Positions 52,556 through 61,171 of a DNA stretch of 64,000 bases are shown here, piece after piece; within the stretch, counting starts at the first letter, position 1; every line of letters begins with the position of its first letter. This DNA comes from Ruminococcus flavefaciens (lineage in GTDB: Bacteria > Bacillota > Clostridia > Oscillospirales > Ruminococcaceae): positions 22,130 to 86,129 of the forward strand of contig SVNH01000016.1 in the NCBI GenBank assembly GCA_015067005.1, written 5' to 3'. Made by a program: the position numbers and the translations under genes. The notes beneath the pieces were generated by a model. That model worked only from the letters and a program-made list of their open reading frames with translations. It had not been told where the DNA came from and searched no databases.

Positions 52556-53839
52556 ATGGAAAAATATGATAAAGCGCTGGCATTTCTGAAAAAAACATCG
52601 GTTCGCGGGATAGTTGAGGGACTTTCGCGTGTAGAAGAGTTACTTCGACTTATGGGCGATCCTCAGGAAAAATGTAAGATAGTACACATTTCCGGCACAA
52701 ACGGTAAAGGTTCAGTTGGTGCGATGATCGCATCAGTGCTGACCAGTGCCGGTTATCAGACCGGCAGTTTTTCTTCACCGGCTATAACCTCAGTGACTGA
52801 CAGCTTCAGGATAAACTGCGTGGAAGTTGATCGCGGACTGTTTGCGGATGTAATTCTGTATATTGCCGGTTTCTGGGAAAGAATGTCCGATAAGCCGACT
52901 GAGTTTGAGGTGCTTACAGCCGCTGCATTTGAGATATTTGTACGTGAGAAGTGCGATATAGCAGTCGTTGAGTGCGGACTCGGCGGCGATATGGATTCGA
53001 CCAATGTAATAAAAGAGCCGCTGCTTTCGGTAATTACAAATGTTCAGCGGGATCACTGTGGTATGCTTGGAAATACTCTTGCTGAGATAGCCGCTCATAA
53101 AGCCGGTATCATAAAGCAGGGGAGACCTGTTTTCTTCGGAGGCGAAAGCGCCGAGGCGCTGAAGGTCATACGCTCTGCTGCTGAGAAATGCTCATCTGAG
53201 CTTTTTACTCCGGAGCTATCTGCGTTCAGACTGCTTGATGATGAGGTATTTGCGACAGAATTCATGTATAAGGGAGAAAAGTACGTAACTCCGCTTATAG
53301 GCACTTACCAGTTCAAAAATGCAGTCAATGCGGTCAGCTGTATTGAGATACTGAGGAAATATGGCATTGATATCCCGGAGGCTGCACTAAAAAGCGGACT
53401 TGCTGATGTTAAGTGGCACGGCAGATTTGAACTCATGCACCGTGATCCTATCGTTATCAGCGACGGCGCCCACAATCCCGACGGTATACGTGAAGCTGCT
53501 GAAAGTATCCGCCGGTGTTTCGGAACAAAAAAACTGATCCTCCTTATCGGAGTAATGGCAGACAAGGAATATCGCCTTTACCCCGAAATGCTTGGAGGAT
53601 CAGTTGAAAAAGCATATACTGTAACGCCTGATAATCCGCGTTCGCTTGACAGCTCTGTGCTTGCAGAAGTTTTCATGGATTCAGGAATACCGGCTGAATC
53701 GTTCAAGGTGTTTTCGGACGGAGTCCGTAGCGCCTACGACCACGCTAAGAGGAGCGGAATTCCGATGATAGCGCTTGGTTCGCTGTATATGTACCGTGAA
53801 TTCTCTTCTGCTCTCAATGAACTGACAGATCACATATAG
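52556..53839 (+). CDS. folC: Folylpolyglutamate/dihydrofolate synthase (second copy)
   Basis: 427 residues from ATG 52556 (TGGAGT eight bases upstream). Motifs are HISGTNGKGSVGAM (P-loop), SSPAITSVTDSFRING-like FRINCVEV, ECGLGGDMDSTN, NVQRDHCGMLG and SDGAHNPDGI. It is clearly homologous to, but divergent from, the gene at 28927. One copy may keep dihydrofolate synthase activity and the other polyglutamylate; this cannot be told by eye. The 3' end overlaps the convergent zinc-ribbon gene by ten bases. Confidence 0.9.
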   Translation: MEKYDKALAFLKKTSVRGIVEGLSRVEELLRLMGDPQEKCKIVHISGTNGKGSVGAMIASVLTSAGYQTGSFSSPAITSVTDSFRINCVEVDRGLFADVILYIAGFWERMSDKPTEFEVLTAAAFEIFVREKCDIAVVECGLGGDMDSTNVIKEPLLSVITNVQRDHCGMLGNTLAEIAAHKAGIIKQGRPVFFGGESAEALKVIRSAAEKCSSELFTPELSAFRLLDDEVFATEFMYKGEKYVTPLIGTYQFKNAVNAVSCIEILRKYGIDIPEAALKSGLADVKWHGRFELMHRDPIVISDGAHNPDGIREAAESIRRCFGTKKLILLIGVMADKEYRLYPEMLGGSVEKAYTVTPDNPRSLDSSVLAEVFMDSGIPAESFKVFSDGVRSAYDHAKRSGIPMIALGSLYMYREFSSALNELTDHI

Positions 53840-54558
53840 CCGCCGTCAAGTGAAAGCGACTGTTCTTCTGCGAACATCTTTTTACGTTTAGCCTCATCCA
53901 TAAACGCCAGAACGCAGCCAACTCCTATGAGTATTATCGCCGCGTACAGCGCAGGCTGGAATTTCAGCTCTATCAGACCATCCCAATCGCGGATGGTCTT
54001 TTTCATGAAGGTGTAACTCTTATCAGCGTTCTTGACGAAAAGCAGGAGCAGTACATCTGCACAGACTGCCGTAGCGCCTGCACCTCTCGGAATGACGATA
54101 GCTGCAATAAGCACTATCGCAGCAAGAATAACTCTTCCGTTCCTGAGACTGTCTGATGTGCTTTCATTTGCATCGTTATCGTCATCAATACCGAATACAA
54201 GTTCACGACCTGTCATTTCGATAGGTTTAGCAAATGCGCTCAGATGAGAGTCTTCGCTGAAAGAGATCTTCATGAAAGGCAGGAAAAACAGTACCAGCGC
54301 CAGTATCATAGCGGCTTTTGAAGCCCAGAACATGATAGTTTTTTCTTTGCTTATGCCATTTTTTGTTCTTATCGGTGTTGATACCGGTGTAAGTGTTGTT
54401 AGTGGTTTGAATTGCGGATGAGGTGCAGAAGAGGTATTCTGAGATACATCTCCTGAGGTCTGAGTTCCGGCGGAAGAAGTGTTATTTAAAGCTTCTCCGC
54501 AGTTGGTGCAGAATCTTTTGTCGTCTTCGACGAAATGTCCGCAGTTTTTGCATATCAT
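53830..54558 (-). CDS. Zinc-ribbon membrane protein
   Basis: This 242-residue protein has an N-terminal zinc ribbon (Cys 3, 6, 17, 20: ICKNCG ... FCTNCG), a Ser/Thr/Pro-rich linker, and four hydrophobic segments (about 82-97, 142-165, 168-178 and 203-220). GGGGGAT precedes the start. It lies 23 bases after the CotH-dockerin gene in the same direction and is probably cotranscribed. The family occurs widely as 'zinc-ribbon domain-containing protein'; function unknown. Confidence 0.7.
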   Translation of the reverse strand: MICKNCGHFVEDDKRFCTNCGEALNNTSSAGTQTSGDVSQNTSSAPHPQFKPLTTLTPVSTPIRTKNGISKEKTIMFWASKAAMILALVLFFLPFMKISFSEDSHLSAFAKPIEMTGRELVFGIDDDNDANESTSDSLRNGRVILAAIVLIAAIVIPRGAGATAVCADVLLLLFVKNADKSYTFMKKTIRDWDGLIELKFQPALYAAIILIGVGCVLAFMDEAKRKKMFAEEQSLSLDGGYM

Positions 54559-54581
54559 GGCAGTGATCCCCCTAATATTTT

Positions 54582-57293
54582 TTATTTATTGCCTACTATC
54601 ATTCTTCTGAGGATGATAGCATCATAGCCGTTGATCTTTCCGTCGCCGTTCATATCAGCGTTGGATATTTTTTTCTTTTTTCCTAAGATATAGCTGTTAA
54701 GACGCTCAACATCTGACCAGTCAATGATACCGTCACTGTTGCAGTCGCCGAGAAGAGCATCACCGGCATCCTGATAAACAGCAGTTATGTTAAGGTCGTG
54801 AGACATAGGCAGAACGAGAACAGGATCTGTCATCTGTTCGTCAGTTATTTCAAGTCCGCTTACATCCCAGCTTACGAACTGCTTGCCTTTTTTAGGCTCA
54901 GCGGTAAGGGTTATGGTCTGTTTGCTGAGATACTTAGCTTCCCAGCGGCTGTCGTCCTTTCCGAGAGTTATGGTATTAACGCGGAGAGTTCCCATATCCG
55001 GATCATTGTTTACGGTGAGGTTCATGAGTTCGCTGCCGGAATACTCAGAAAGCCTCTTCATCTGATTGATAATAGAATCAGGTCTTCTTGTATAGAAGTT
55101 GATGATGCTGTTCACATCTGAGGTATATTCGCTCTCCGGAGAACCGCCGAACATTGAATTGCCTGAACTGTATCTCTTCATAGAAGCGAGTATCTGATCG
55201 CGGTATTTATCGCTGTAATAGTAGACAGCATCCGCTGTTTTATCTTCTGAGAAGTTATAGTTAATAAGGTCGGTCATAGTGAGCCAGAACTGTTCGCTGA
55301 ACTCTTTATTCTTGAGAAGGCTTATGAACATTTTGCACTCAGCGTTGTCTTCTCTCTGGATACGCTGGATAGCATCGCTGTCGGCAGTAGTATTCATTCC
55401 GTAGAGACCTGTCGAATACTCTGTATCGAAAAGGAGAGCTCTCCACTTTCCGTCGGCATACTGGTTATCAGCCTCAGGTTCAGCAACGCGCCATACAGCA
55501 AAGTTATTCTGCGGCCAGTCGGTATTGTTCCAGTATATCTGAGCAGCGAAGTAGTCTATGTAGCTCTGGATGTCGAGCTTTTCGCATACCTGAGCATAGT
55601 TGCTGTCGTTTTCCATGTTGTTGGAGGCGCAGAACTGAGTAAGCTCCTTCCAGTCCTGAAGGTCCTTGTCTGTACCTTCGTCTGCTTCGCCGTTCTTTAT
55701 GATAACTGCATTGTCAGCGTTTATACCGTAGCGTGATTTAAGATACGAGTCATTCTGCTTTTCCATGATCTGGTATATGCCCCAGAATTCGCCGTCAAGA
55801 AAGACGATGCATTCGCTTGTAGCCTGAGTAGCCATATTGCGGTCGGCAACCAGTGACTGGTTCACAGAATCGCGGAAGTAGGTATGGAGATTATCGTTGC
55901 CGCCGTTGCGGAGAGTGAAGCCATCGAATTTGTCAATTACCTTGCCGTTTTTCTTTTTGGTAGCCTTGCCGTCGAAGAGATCGAAAGCAGTTTCCTTGTA
56001 GCCGTAATCTGTACGGTTATAAATATTGAAGCTCTTCTGGGCGTGGTTTCTTGAAGCAGCACCCTTGATGCGTATTCCGACATTTTCATATAATACGCTT
56101 TTACCGTCTTCAAACATTTCGAGAGTTGCCGGACGTTCCCATTCTTTGCCGTGCTGAGTATAATTAGCTTCCATTTCCCACGGGTTGACGAAGCCGCCCC
56201 AGCCGCCGATGCCTCCGCCCCAGCCGCCGATACCGCCGCCCCAGCCGCCTGGACCGCCGGGATTCTGAGGATCCTGTGGATTTTGCGGGTTCTGAGGATT
56301 CTGAGGATCGTTCTGCTTTCCGTATTTATCGTCGTAGACCTTGCCCTTGACATAGATACCTTTCTCGTAATCAAAAAGGTTATCAGGATCGGTGACAAGA
56401 GAAACTACTTTCATATTCTTGTACATAGGGGCATTAGTCTTGCCGATGAAATATGTCTTAGTGATTATGTCGCTTGTTCTTCCCTGAGAATCGACTGCAA
56501 CTGCACGTATAATGGCGGCTTTATCGACATTTTCCTTAGGTGCAGTAACGCTGTCAGCGCTTATATCAGTTCTTGCGCTGTAAACATTAGGCTCATCTGA
56601 ACGGTCGGATATGCTGATAGGGGAAGAATACTTTTCTGAATCGGTGGTAGGATCGCTGCCGTCGGTAGTATAGTAAACCGTGCAGCCCTGAGGAACGTTT
56701 ATAGTAAGATCGAACTGTGAATCGTAATAGCCGCTTTCCTTGGAAAATTCAGGTGTCCTTACAGCGTTTGAGCCTTCCGGAGCAGTATTTGCCGAAGCCG
56801 GAGTAGATTTCAGAGTGAACAGTTCATTGCTGCCGTCCGGATAACGTCCTATCGACTGGTTATCGGCAAGTGTTTCAAAGGTAACGGAGTCGATTTTCTC
56901 GCCTGTTTTATCGGTAAGAGTGATAGTTTCGCCGGAAGTTGAAAGACCGAATGGAGCGATCTTAGTGTTGGAAGCAGCAGCATTTGAATCGCAGGCGATC
57001 ATTAATCTGCCGCCGGCAGGTAAGCTTGTGCCTTCGGGGATGGTATAGCGGTAAGGCTTTGTGTCCTTATCTGTCACGCCCCAGCCGCTGATGTCTATCG
57101 TTGAATTTGAGCTGTTGTAGAGCTCGATCCAGTCATAGAGACCGCCTTCGATAGTATAGCTGCTGTTTTTAGGGCAAACTTCGTTGATAACAACTCCGCC
57201 TGAGACAGCATTTGCTGGTGCAGGGATAAGTCCGCTTGTACTGAGCAACATGGCAAGGCTCACGATACCTGCCGCTGTTTTGGTGATTTTCAT
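54582..57293 (-). CDS. Secreted CotH-fold protein with lamin-tail domain and dockerin
   Basis: 903 residues from the ATG at 57293 (TGGAGGG upstream). The signal peptide ends at ANA (about residue 29). Then a lamin-tail domain (VVINEVCPKN, WIELYNSSN), a chitobiase C-terminal-like segment (VYYTTDGSDPTT) and a CotH kinase-like domain starting KVVSLVTDPDNLFDYEKGIY with FRDSVNQSL, FLDGEFWGIYQIMEK and LLFDTEYSTGLYG. It ends with an InlB-like repeat (KQFVSWDVSG) and a dockerin with two clear calcium loops (GDCNSDGIIDWSDV; ADMNGDGKINGYDA). A repetitive QNP/GGWGGG stretch (about 325-372) is inserted inside the CotH domain. Likely a cellulosome component of unknown activity. Confidence 0.9.
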   Translation of the reverse strand: MKITKTAAGIVSLAMLLSTSGLIPAPANAVSGGVVINEVCPKNSSYTIEGGLYDWIELYNSSNSTIDISGWGVTDKDTKPYRYTIPEGTSLPAGGRLMIACDSNAAASNTKIAPFGLSTSGETITLTDKTGEKIDSVTFETLADNQSIGRYPDGSNELFTLKSTPASANTAPEGSNAVRTPEFSKESGYYDSQFDLTINVPQGCTVYYTTDGSDPTTDSEKYSSPISISDRSDEPNVYSARTDISADSVTAPKENVDKAAIIRAVAVDSQGRTSDIITKTYFIGKTNAPMYKNMKVVSLVTDPDNLFDYEKGIYVKGKVYDDKYGKQNDPQNPQNPQNPQDPQNPGGPGGWGGGIGGWGGGIGGWGGFVNPWEMEANYTQHGKEWERPATLEMFEDGKSVLYENVGIRIKGAASRNHAQKSFNIYNRTDYGYKETAFDLFDGKATKKKNGKVIDKFDGFTLRNGGNDNLHTYFRDSVNQSLVADRNMATQATSECIVFLDGEFWGIYQIMEKQNDSYLKSRYGINADNAVIIKNGEADEGTDKDLQDWKELTQFCASNNMENDSNYAQVCEKLDIQSYIDYFAAQIYWNNTDWPQNNFAVWRVAEPEADNQYADGKWRALLFDTEYSTGLYGMNTTADSDAIQRIQREDNAECKMFISLLKNKEFSEQFWLTMTDLINYNFSEDKTADAVYYYSDKYRDQILASMKRYSSGNSMFGGSPESEYTSDVNSIINFYTRRPDSIINQMKRLSEYSGSELMNLTVNNDPDMGTLRVNTITLGKDDSRWEAKYLSKQTITLTAEPKKGKQFVSWDVSGLEITDEQMTDPVLVLPMSHDLNITAVYQDAGDALLGDCNSDGIIDWSDVERLNSYILGKKKKISNADMNGDGKINGYDAIILRRMIVGNK

Positions 57294-57400
57294 TGTTTTC
57301 CCTCCAATGTAAAAAATATTATGGCATTTTAATATTAACACTGGTTTCTTAAAACAGTCTTAAAAGTTACCAAATATTATATTTTTTATACTTTTAAGCT

Positions 57401-57430
57401 ATTATAGCATCCATAATACATTTCTGTCAA
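57401..57430 (-). promoter_or_regulatory. Promoter of the CotH-dockerin operon
   Basis: Minus strand TTGACA (57425-57430), 18-bp spacer, TATAAT (57401-57406). The leader is about 100 bases. Confidence 0.8.
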
Positions 57431-57463
57431 TAATTTCAAGCTATCTCAGCAATAATTGACATT

Positions 57464-57495
57464 AAAAACGCCGGATCTGAAAAAAACAGATCCGG
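57464..57495 (-). terminator. Rubredoxin gene terminator
   Basis: CCGGATCTG / CAGATCCGG stem; on the minus strand followed by CGTTTTT. Confidence 0.85.
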
Positions 57496-57501
57496 TCGTG
57501 A

Positions 57502-57660
57502 TTATTCTTCTGAGAACGATTCCTTGCCAACACCGCACAGAGGACATTGAAAGTCATCGGGAAGCTCCTCAAATTTCGTTCCGGGAGCTATTCCGTTATC
57601 GGGATCGCCTGCGGATTCATCGTATTCATAGCCGCAGACATCGCAGATATATTTTGCCAT
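57502..57660 (-). CDS. Rubredoxin
   Basis: This 52-residue one-electron carrier has a single iron bound by four cysteines, [11 protein letters not shown] and [10 protein letters not shown]. The start at 57660 gives the usual rubredoxin length; a longer frame to 57699 is not needed. The ribosome site (AAGCGG) is weak, so it may rely on readthrough from the DUF1508 gene. Probable role in oxygen or peroxide detoxification. Confidence 0.95.
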   Translation of the reverse strand: MAKYICDVCGYEYDESAGDPDNGIAPGTKFEELPDDFQCPLCGVGKESFSEE

Positions 57661-57705
57661 ATTATTTCGCCGCTTTCTTATAATAATGATTTTTTGCAAT
57701 ACAGA

Positions 57706-57735
57706 ATGCGGCTGCTGATGAGTAACGCAGCAGCC
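57706..57735 (-). other. Hairpin between the DUF1508 and rubredoxin genes
   Basis: GGCTGCTG / CAGCAGCC stem with no T run; a possible attenuator or processing site. Confidence 0.5.
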
Positions 57736-57749
57736 GTTAAATTATCTGA

Positions 57750-58130
57750 TCATTCAGCTTCAGCTTCGGAAACTTCAGCCTCAGGAGCGTTTTTCTTAAC
57801 GCTTTCGATGCCGTTCTTGCAGCTGTCCTTCTTTACATAGCCTTCGCTGCAAGCGATGATCTCGCCGTTTCTTGCTTTAAGACGGAATCTGAATTCGCCG
57901 GCTTTATCCTTATAGATCTCGAATTTCGGGTTGGTTTCAGTAGCAAAGCCCTCAACAGTCTGATCCTCGATATTAGCGATAGGAGCGTTCTTTTTAACGC
58001 TTTCGATACCGTTTTTGATGCTTGCGAGAGAGTTGTAGACCTCTCCGCCTGTTGCTATGATCTCACCGTTTCCGGCTTTAAGACTGTAAGTGAAGCCGGT
58101 TTTTGTTGTCTTGATTACAAATTTACCCAT
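57750..58130 (-). CDS. DUF1508 (YegP-like) tandem-repeat protein
   Basis: The 126-residue protein has two copies of the DUF1508 unit: FVIKTTKTGFTYSLKAGNGE with NGIESVKKNAP, and FEIYKDKAGEFRFRLKARNG with NGIESVKKNAP. The end is an Ala/Glu-rich tail. AAAGGTG precedes the start. The family is small and cytoplasmic, of unclear function; it is often stress-related. It has a consensus promoter and probably also feeds the rubredoxin gene. Confidence 0.92.
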   Translation of the reverse strand: MGKFVIKTTKTGFTYSLKAGNGEIIATGGEVYNSLASIKNGIESVKKNAPIANIEDQTVEGFATETNPKFEIYKDKAGEFRFRLKARNGEIIACSEGYVKKDSCKNGIESVKKNAPEAEVSEAEAE

Positions 58131-58171
58131 GATTTTTCAACACCTTTCAACAAGATTTATATTGTAAGTAT

Positions 58172-58200
58172 ATTATATACCATTATTTATATGCTGTCAA
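58172..58200 (-). promoter_or_regulatory. Promoter of the DUF1508-rubredoxin unit
   Basis: Minus strand TTGACA (58195-58200), 17-bp spacer, TATAAT (58172-58177). Confidence 0.85.
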
Positions 58201-58307
58201 TAGTTTTCGAGCATTTTGTTTAAGCAATGAATAATAACTGGATGCTGTTTTGCAGAGGCTGGACTATTTTGTAAAGGAAAAATATCTTTAGATTTTCTCT
58301 GCGTCTG

Positions 58308-58336
58308 TTGCTATTTGCGGAATAATGTGTTATAAT
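58308..58336 (+). promoter_or_regulatory. Promoter of the coaX operon
   Basis: TTGCTA, 17-bp spacer, TATAAT, 65 bases before coaX. Confidence 0.75.
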
Positions 58337-58401
58337 AAAATGTAATAGTCTGCCGTCTATAAAATCTGCCCATCCGCGGACGGCTTTATGGGAGGTCTAT
58401 C

Positions 58402-59175
58402 ATGCTGTTAGCTATTGATATCGGTAATACAAATATTGTTTTCGGATGCGTGAACGAAAACGACGAAGTTATGCTTTTTGAACGCATTTCAACTAACCAT
58501 TCCGCAACTGCTGCTGAATATGCTGTGCTCATGCGTAATATCCTTCTTATGAATGATTTCAGCATATCGGATATTGACGCAGCTATAATGTCATCAGTAG
58601 TTCCGTCTGTTACAGCTACTGTACGTATGGCTGTAAGAAAGCTGTTTGAGGTGGATGTAATGGTAGTAGGTCCGGGAGTTAAGACCGGTCTCAATATACT
58701 TATCGACAATCCTGCCCAGCTCGGAAGCGATCAGGCAGTTGATGCCGTTGCGGCTATCAGCCAGTATCCGGTGCCGCTGATAATTATTGATATGGGTACT
58801 GCTACTACTGTCTCAGTTGTGGATAAGAACAAGAATTACCGCGGCGGTCTTATTATGACAGGCATGGGAGTTGCTGCGGATGCTCTTGTAGCAAGAACAG
58901 CTCAGCTTCCGAAAATAAATTTTGAAGCGCCTGAGAATATCATAGGTACAAATACAGTAGATTGTCTGAAAAGCGGTCTGCTTTATTCAAATGCAAGCGC
59001 TCTCGACGGTATCATTGAACGTATTGAAGAGGAACTCGGCAGCAGCTGTACAGCAGTAGCTACCGGCGGACTTTCGGAGCTTGTAGTTCCGCTCTGCAAA
59101 AGGCGTATCATTCACGACGGCGACCTTCTCATAAAAGGTCTCGCTATTATATATAAGAAGAACCGCAGGAATTGA
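58402..59175 (+). CDS. coaX: Type III pantothenate kinase
   Basis: First step of CoA synthesis. The 257-residue ASKHA-fold enzyme shows LLAIDIGNTNIVFG, DNPAQLGSDQAVDAV, IIIDMGTATTVSVV and ATGGLSELV. GGGAGGT precedes the ATG. coaBC follows after 12 bases, so two steps of the same pathway are cotranscribed. Confidence 0.96.
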   Translation: MLLAIDIGNTNIVFGCVNENDEVMLFERISTNHSATAAEYAVLMRNILLMNDFSISDIDAAIMSSVVPSVTATVRMAVRKLFEVDVMVVGPGVKTGLNILIDNPAQLGSDQAVDAVAAISQYPVPLIIIDMGTATTVSVVDKNKNYRGGLIMTGMGVAADALVARTAQLPKINFEAPENIIGTNTVDCLKSGLLYSNASALDGIIERIEEELGSSCTAVATGGLSELVVPLCKRRIIHDGDLLIKGLAIIYKKNRRN

Positions 59176-59187
59176 TGGGGGTGTATC

Positions 59188-60399
59188 ATGCTTAAAGGCA
59201 AGACGGTATTGCTTGGAGTTACAAGCTCGATAGCTGCATATAAATCGTGCAGCCTTGCAAGAATGCTGACAAAACTCGGTGCAGATGTTCATGTTGCGAT
59301 GTCGCCTAATGCAGTAAATTTTGTACATCCACTTACATTTGAAACGCTTACGCAGCATAAGTGCCTTATAGATACTTTCGACAGGAATTTTGAATACAGC
59401 GTTGAACACGTTTCGATAGCCAAGAAAGCAGATGTTGCTATAATTGCACCTGCATCGGCAAATGTTATCGGAAAGATCGCAAACGGCATTGCAGATGATA
59501 TGCTGACTACCACTATAATGGCGTGTACCTGTAAAAAGATAATTGCGCCTGCCATGAATCATAATATGTTTCATAATCCGATAGTTCAGGAGAATATCGA
59601 GAAGCTTCGCAGACACGGTTACTGTATCATAGAGCCTGCAAGAGGTATGCTTGCCAACCGTGATATAGGCGACGGTAAGCTTCCGGAAGAGGAAACTCTG
59701 CTTGAATATGTAGTTCGTGAAGCAGCATTTGAGAAGGATCTCGCCGGCAAAAAAATACTTGTTACTGCCGGTGCTACGAGAGAAAATATTGATCCGGTAC
59801 GCTTCATTACCAACCATTCAAGCGGAAAAATGGGCTTTGCTGTTGCAAGAGCGGCAATGCTGCGCGGTGCTGACGTTACCGTTATCGCAGCACATACCGA
59901 TGTTGAGCCGCCGATGTTCGTAAATGTCGTGAAAGCCGGTTCGGCAGCGGATATGTTTGAAGCGGTAAAGGAACATCTCAGCGGATCAGACTATGTTATC
60001 AAGGCTGCTGCGGTTGCGGATTATACTCCTGTTACCACTGCTGACAGCAAACTGAAAAAGTCTGACAGTGATATGTCCATACCATTGAAGAGAACTGCCG
60101 ACATCCTTAAATATATCGGAGAAAACCGCCGCAAAGATCAGGTGATATGTGGATTCTCCATGGAAACTGACAACCTTATTGAGAATTCAAGGAAGAAGCT
60201 TGCCTCGAAGAACTGCGACATGATATGCGCTAATTCTCTGCGTACAGCAGGTGCAGGCTTTGGTACTGATACTAATATTATTTCAATGATAACACCGGAT
60301 AACGTTCAGGAACTTGAACTTATGAGCAAATTCGATGCTGCAAACGCTATCCTTTCAAAGCTTAAAGAGATCGAAGCTGAGAAAATAAATGTTTCCTGA
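59188..60399 (+). CDS. coaBC: Bifunctional phosphopantothenoylcysteine decarboxylase/synthetase
   Basis: The 403-residue enzyme has an N-terminal flavin CoaC domain with the catalytic His in YSVEHVSIAKK, APASANVIGKIANGIADD and PAMNHNMFHNP. The C-terminal CoaB domain has VTAGATRENIDPVRF, TNHSSGKMGFA and KAAAVADYTP. GGGGGTG precedes the start. It makes 4'-phosphopantetheine from phosphopantothenate and cysteine. Confidence 0.96.
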   Translation: MLKGKTVLLGVTSSIAAYKSCSLARMLTKLGADVHVAMSPNAVNFVHPLTFETLTQHKCLIDTFDRNFEYSVEHVSIAKKADVAIIAPASANVIGKIANGIADDMLTTTIMACTCKKIIAPAMNHNMFHNPIVQENIEKLRRHGYCIIEPARGMLANRDIGDGKLPEEETLLEYVVREAAFEKDLAGKKILVTAGATRENIDPVRFITNHSSGKMGFAVARAAMLRGADVTVIAAHTDVEPPMFVNVVKAGSAADMFEAVKEHLSGSDYVIKAAAVADYTPVTTADSKLKKSDSDMSIPLKRTADILKYIGENRRKDQVICGFSMETDNLIENSRKKLASKNCDMICANSLRTAGAGFGTDTNIISMITPDNVQELELMSKFDAANAILSKLKEIEAEKINVS

Positions 60400-60413
60400 A
60401 AGGCGGTGAGTCT

Positions 60414-61151
60414 GTGACCCGCACTAATCCCAAGTTAAAAGAACAGCCCGATCATAAGCATTATGCAGCTTGCCTTAACCGCAAGCTGGAGATAGACGAT
60501 TATTGCCAGAAGCTATTTGTTCAGGTCTGCATTTACTGCGTTATGATGCTTTTGCTGACCTTTTTTACGGTAAGATTTACTGTTATCTCATGGATACCGT
60601 CACTTTTCGGCAGCAGTACAGAACTGCTCCCGTTTTTTACTCAGATACTGATAGTCGTGGGCATCGGAGTTCTTGCAGGTGTTAATTGCAGCAGCCATAA
60701 GATATGCGGCGTAATACTGTTTTTTATCTTTCTGGCAATGGCGGTTTTCGGTATGATACAAATGAATTTGCCGAATTCTGCTTCATTTATCATCGGAACT
60801 GCAGGAGTGGTAGCTTCGTTCAGAGCTATCGGAGTTTATCTCGATCATGAGCAGCTGAAAAACACAGAAGGCTATCCCTATTTCAGCCAGACGATCGTTT
60901 ATCAGGAAGAGAATTCGGTATATAACAAACCGTATAAAAACAGTCCTCAGCCTGTCGCTGACGATGTCTTTGAAGAACCCGAAGATACTTCGTTTGCTGC
61001 ACTTGATCCGCTTGATGTTATAACAGAGATGCCGGCTATACCGGCTTCGATAAGATCTGCTCTGCCGGCGGATAAAGCTGCGGTAAAATTCGTTCCCAAC
61101 AGCGGAAAATTTTGCTATATGGCTGAAAGTAAGATAAAAACACATTTCTGA
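60414..61151 (+). CDS. Membrane protein, unknown function
   Basis: 245 residues starting at GTG 60414 with GAAAGGCGG upstream. About four membrane helices lie between residues 35 and 140 (CVMMLLLTFFTVRF, ILIVVGIGVLAG, VILFFIFLAMAVFGMI, ASFIIGTAGVVASF). The cytosolic C-terminal tail is acidic and Pro-rich. No family is recognised. It is 14 bases after coaBC and 20 bases before yifB, within the same operon. Confidence 0.65.
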   Translation: MTRTNPKLKEQPDHKHYAACLNRKLEIDDYCQKLFVQVCIYCVMMLLLTFFTVRFTVISWIPSLFGSSTELLPFFTQILIVVGIGVLAGVNCSSHKICGVILFFIFLAMAVFGMIQMNLPNSASFIIGTAGVVASFRAIGVYLDHEQLKNTEGYPYFSQTIVYQEENSVYNKPYKNSPQPVADDVFEEPEDTSFAALDPLDVITEMPAIPASIRSALPADKAAVKFVPNSGKFCYMAESKIKTHF

Positions 61152-61171
61152 TCGACCTGAGGTGATGCATA

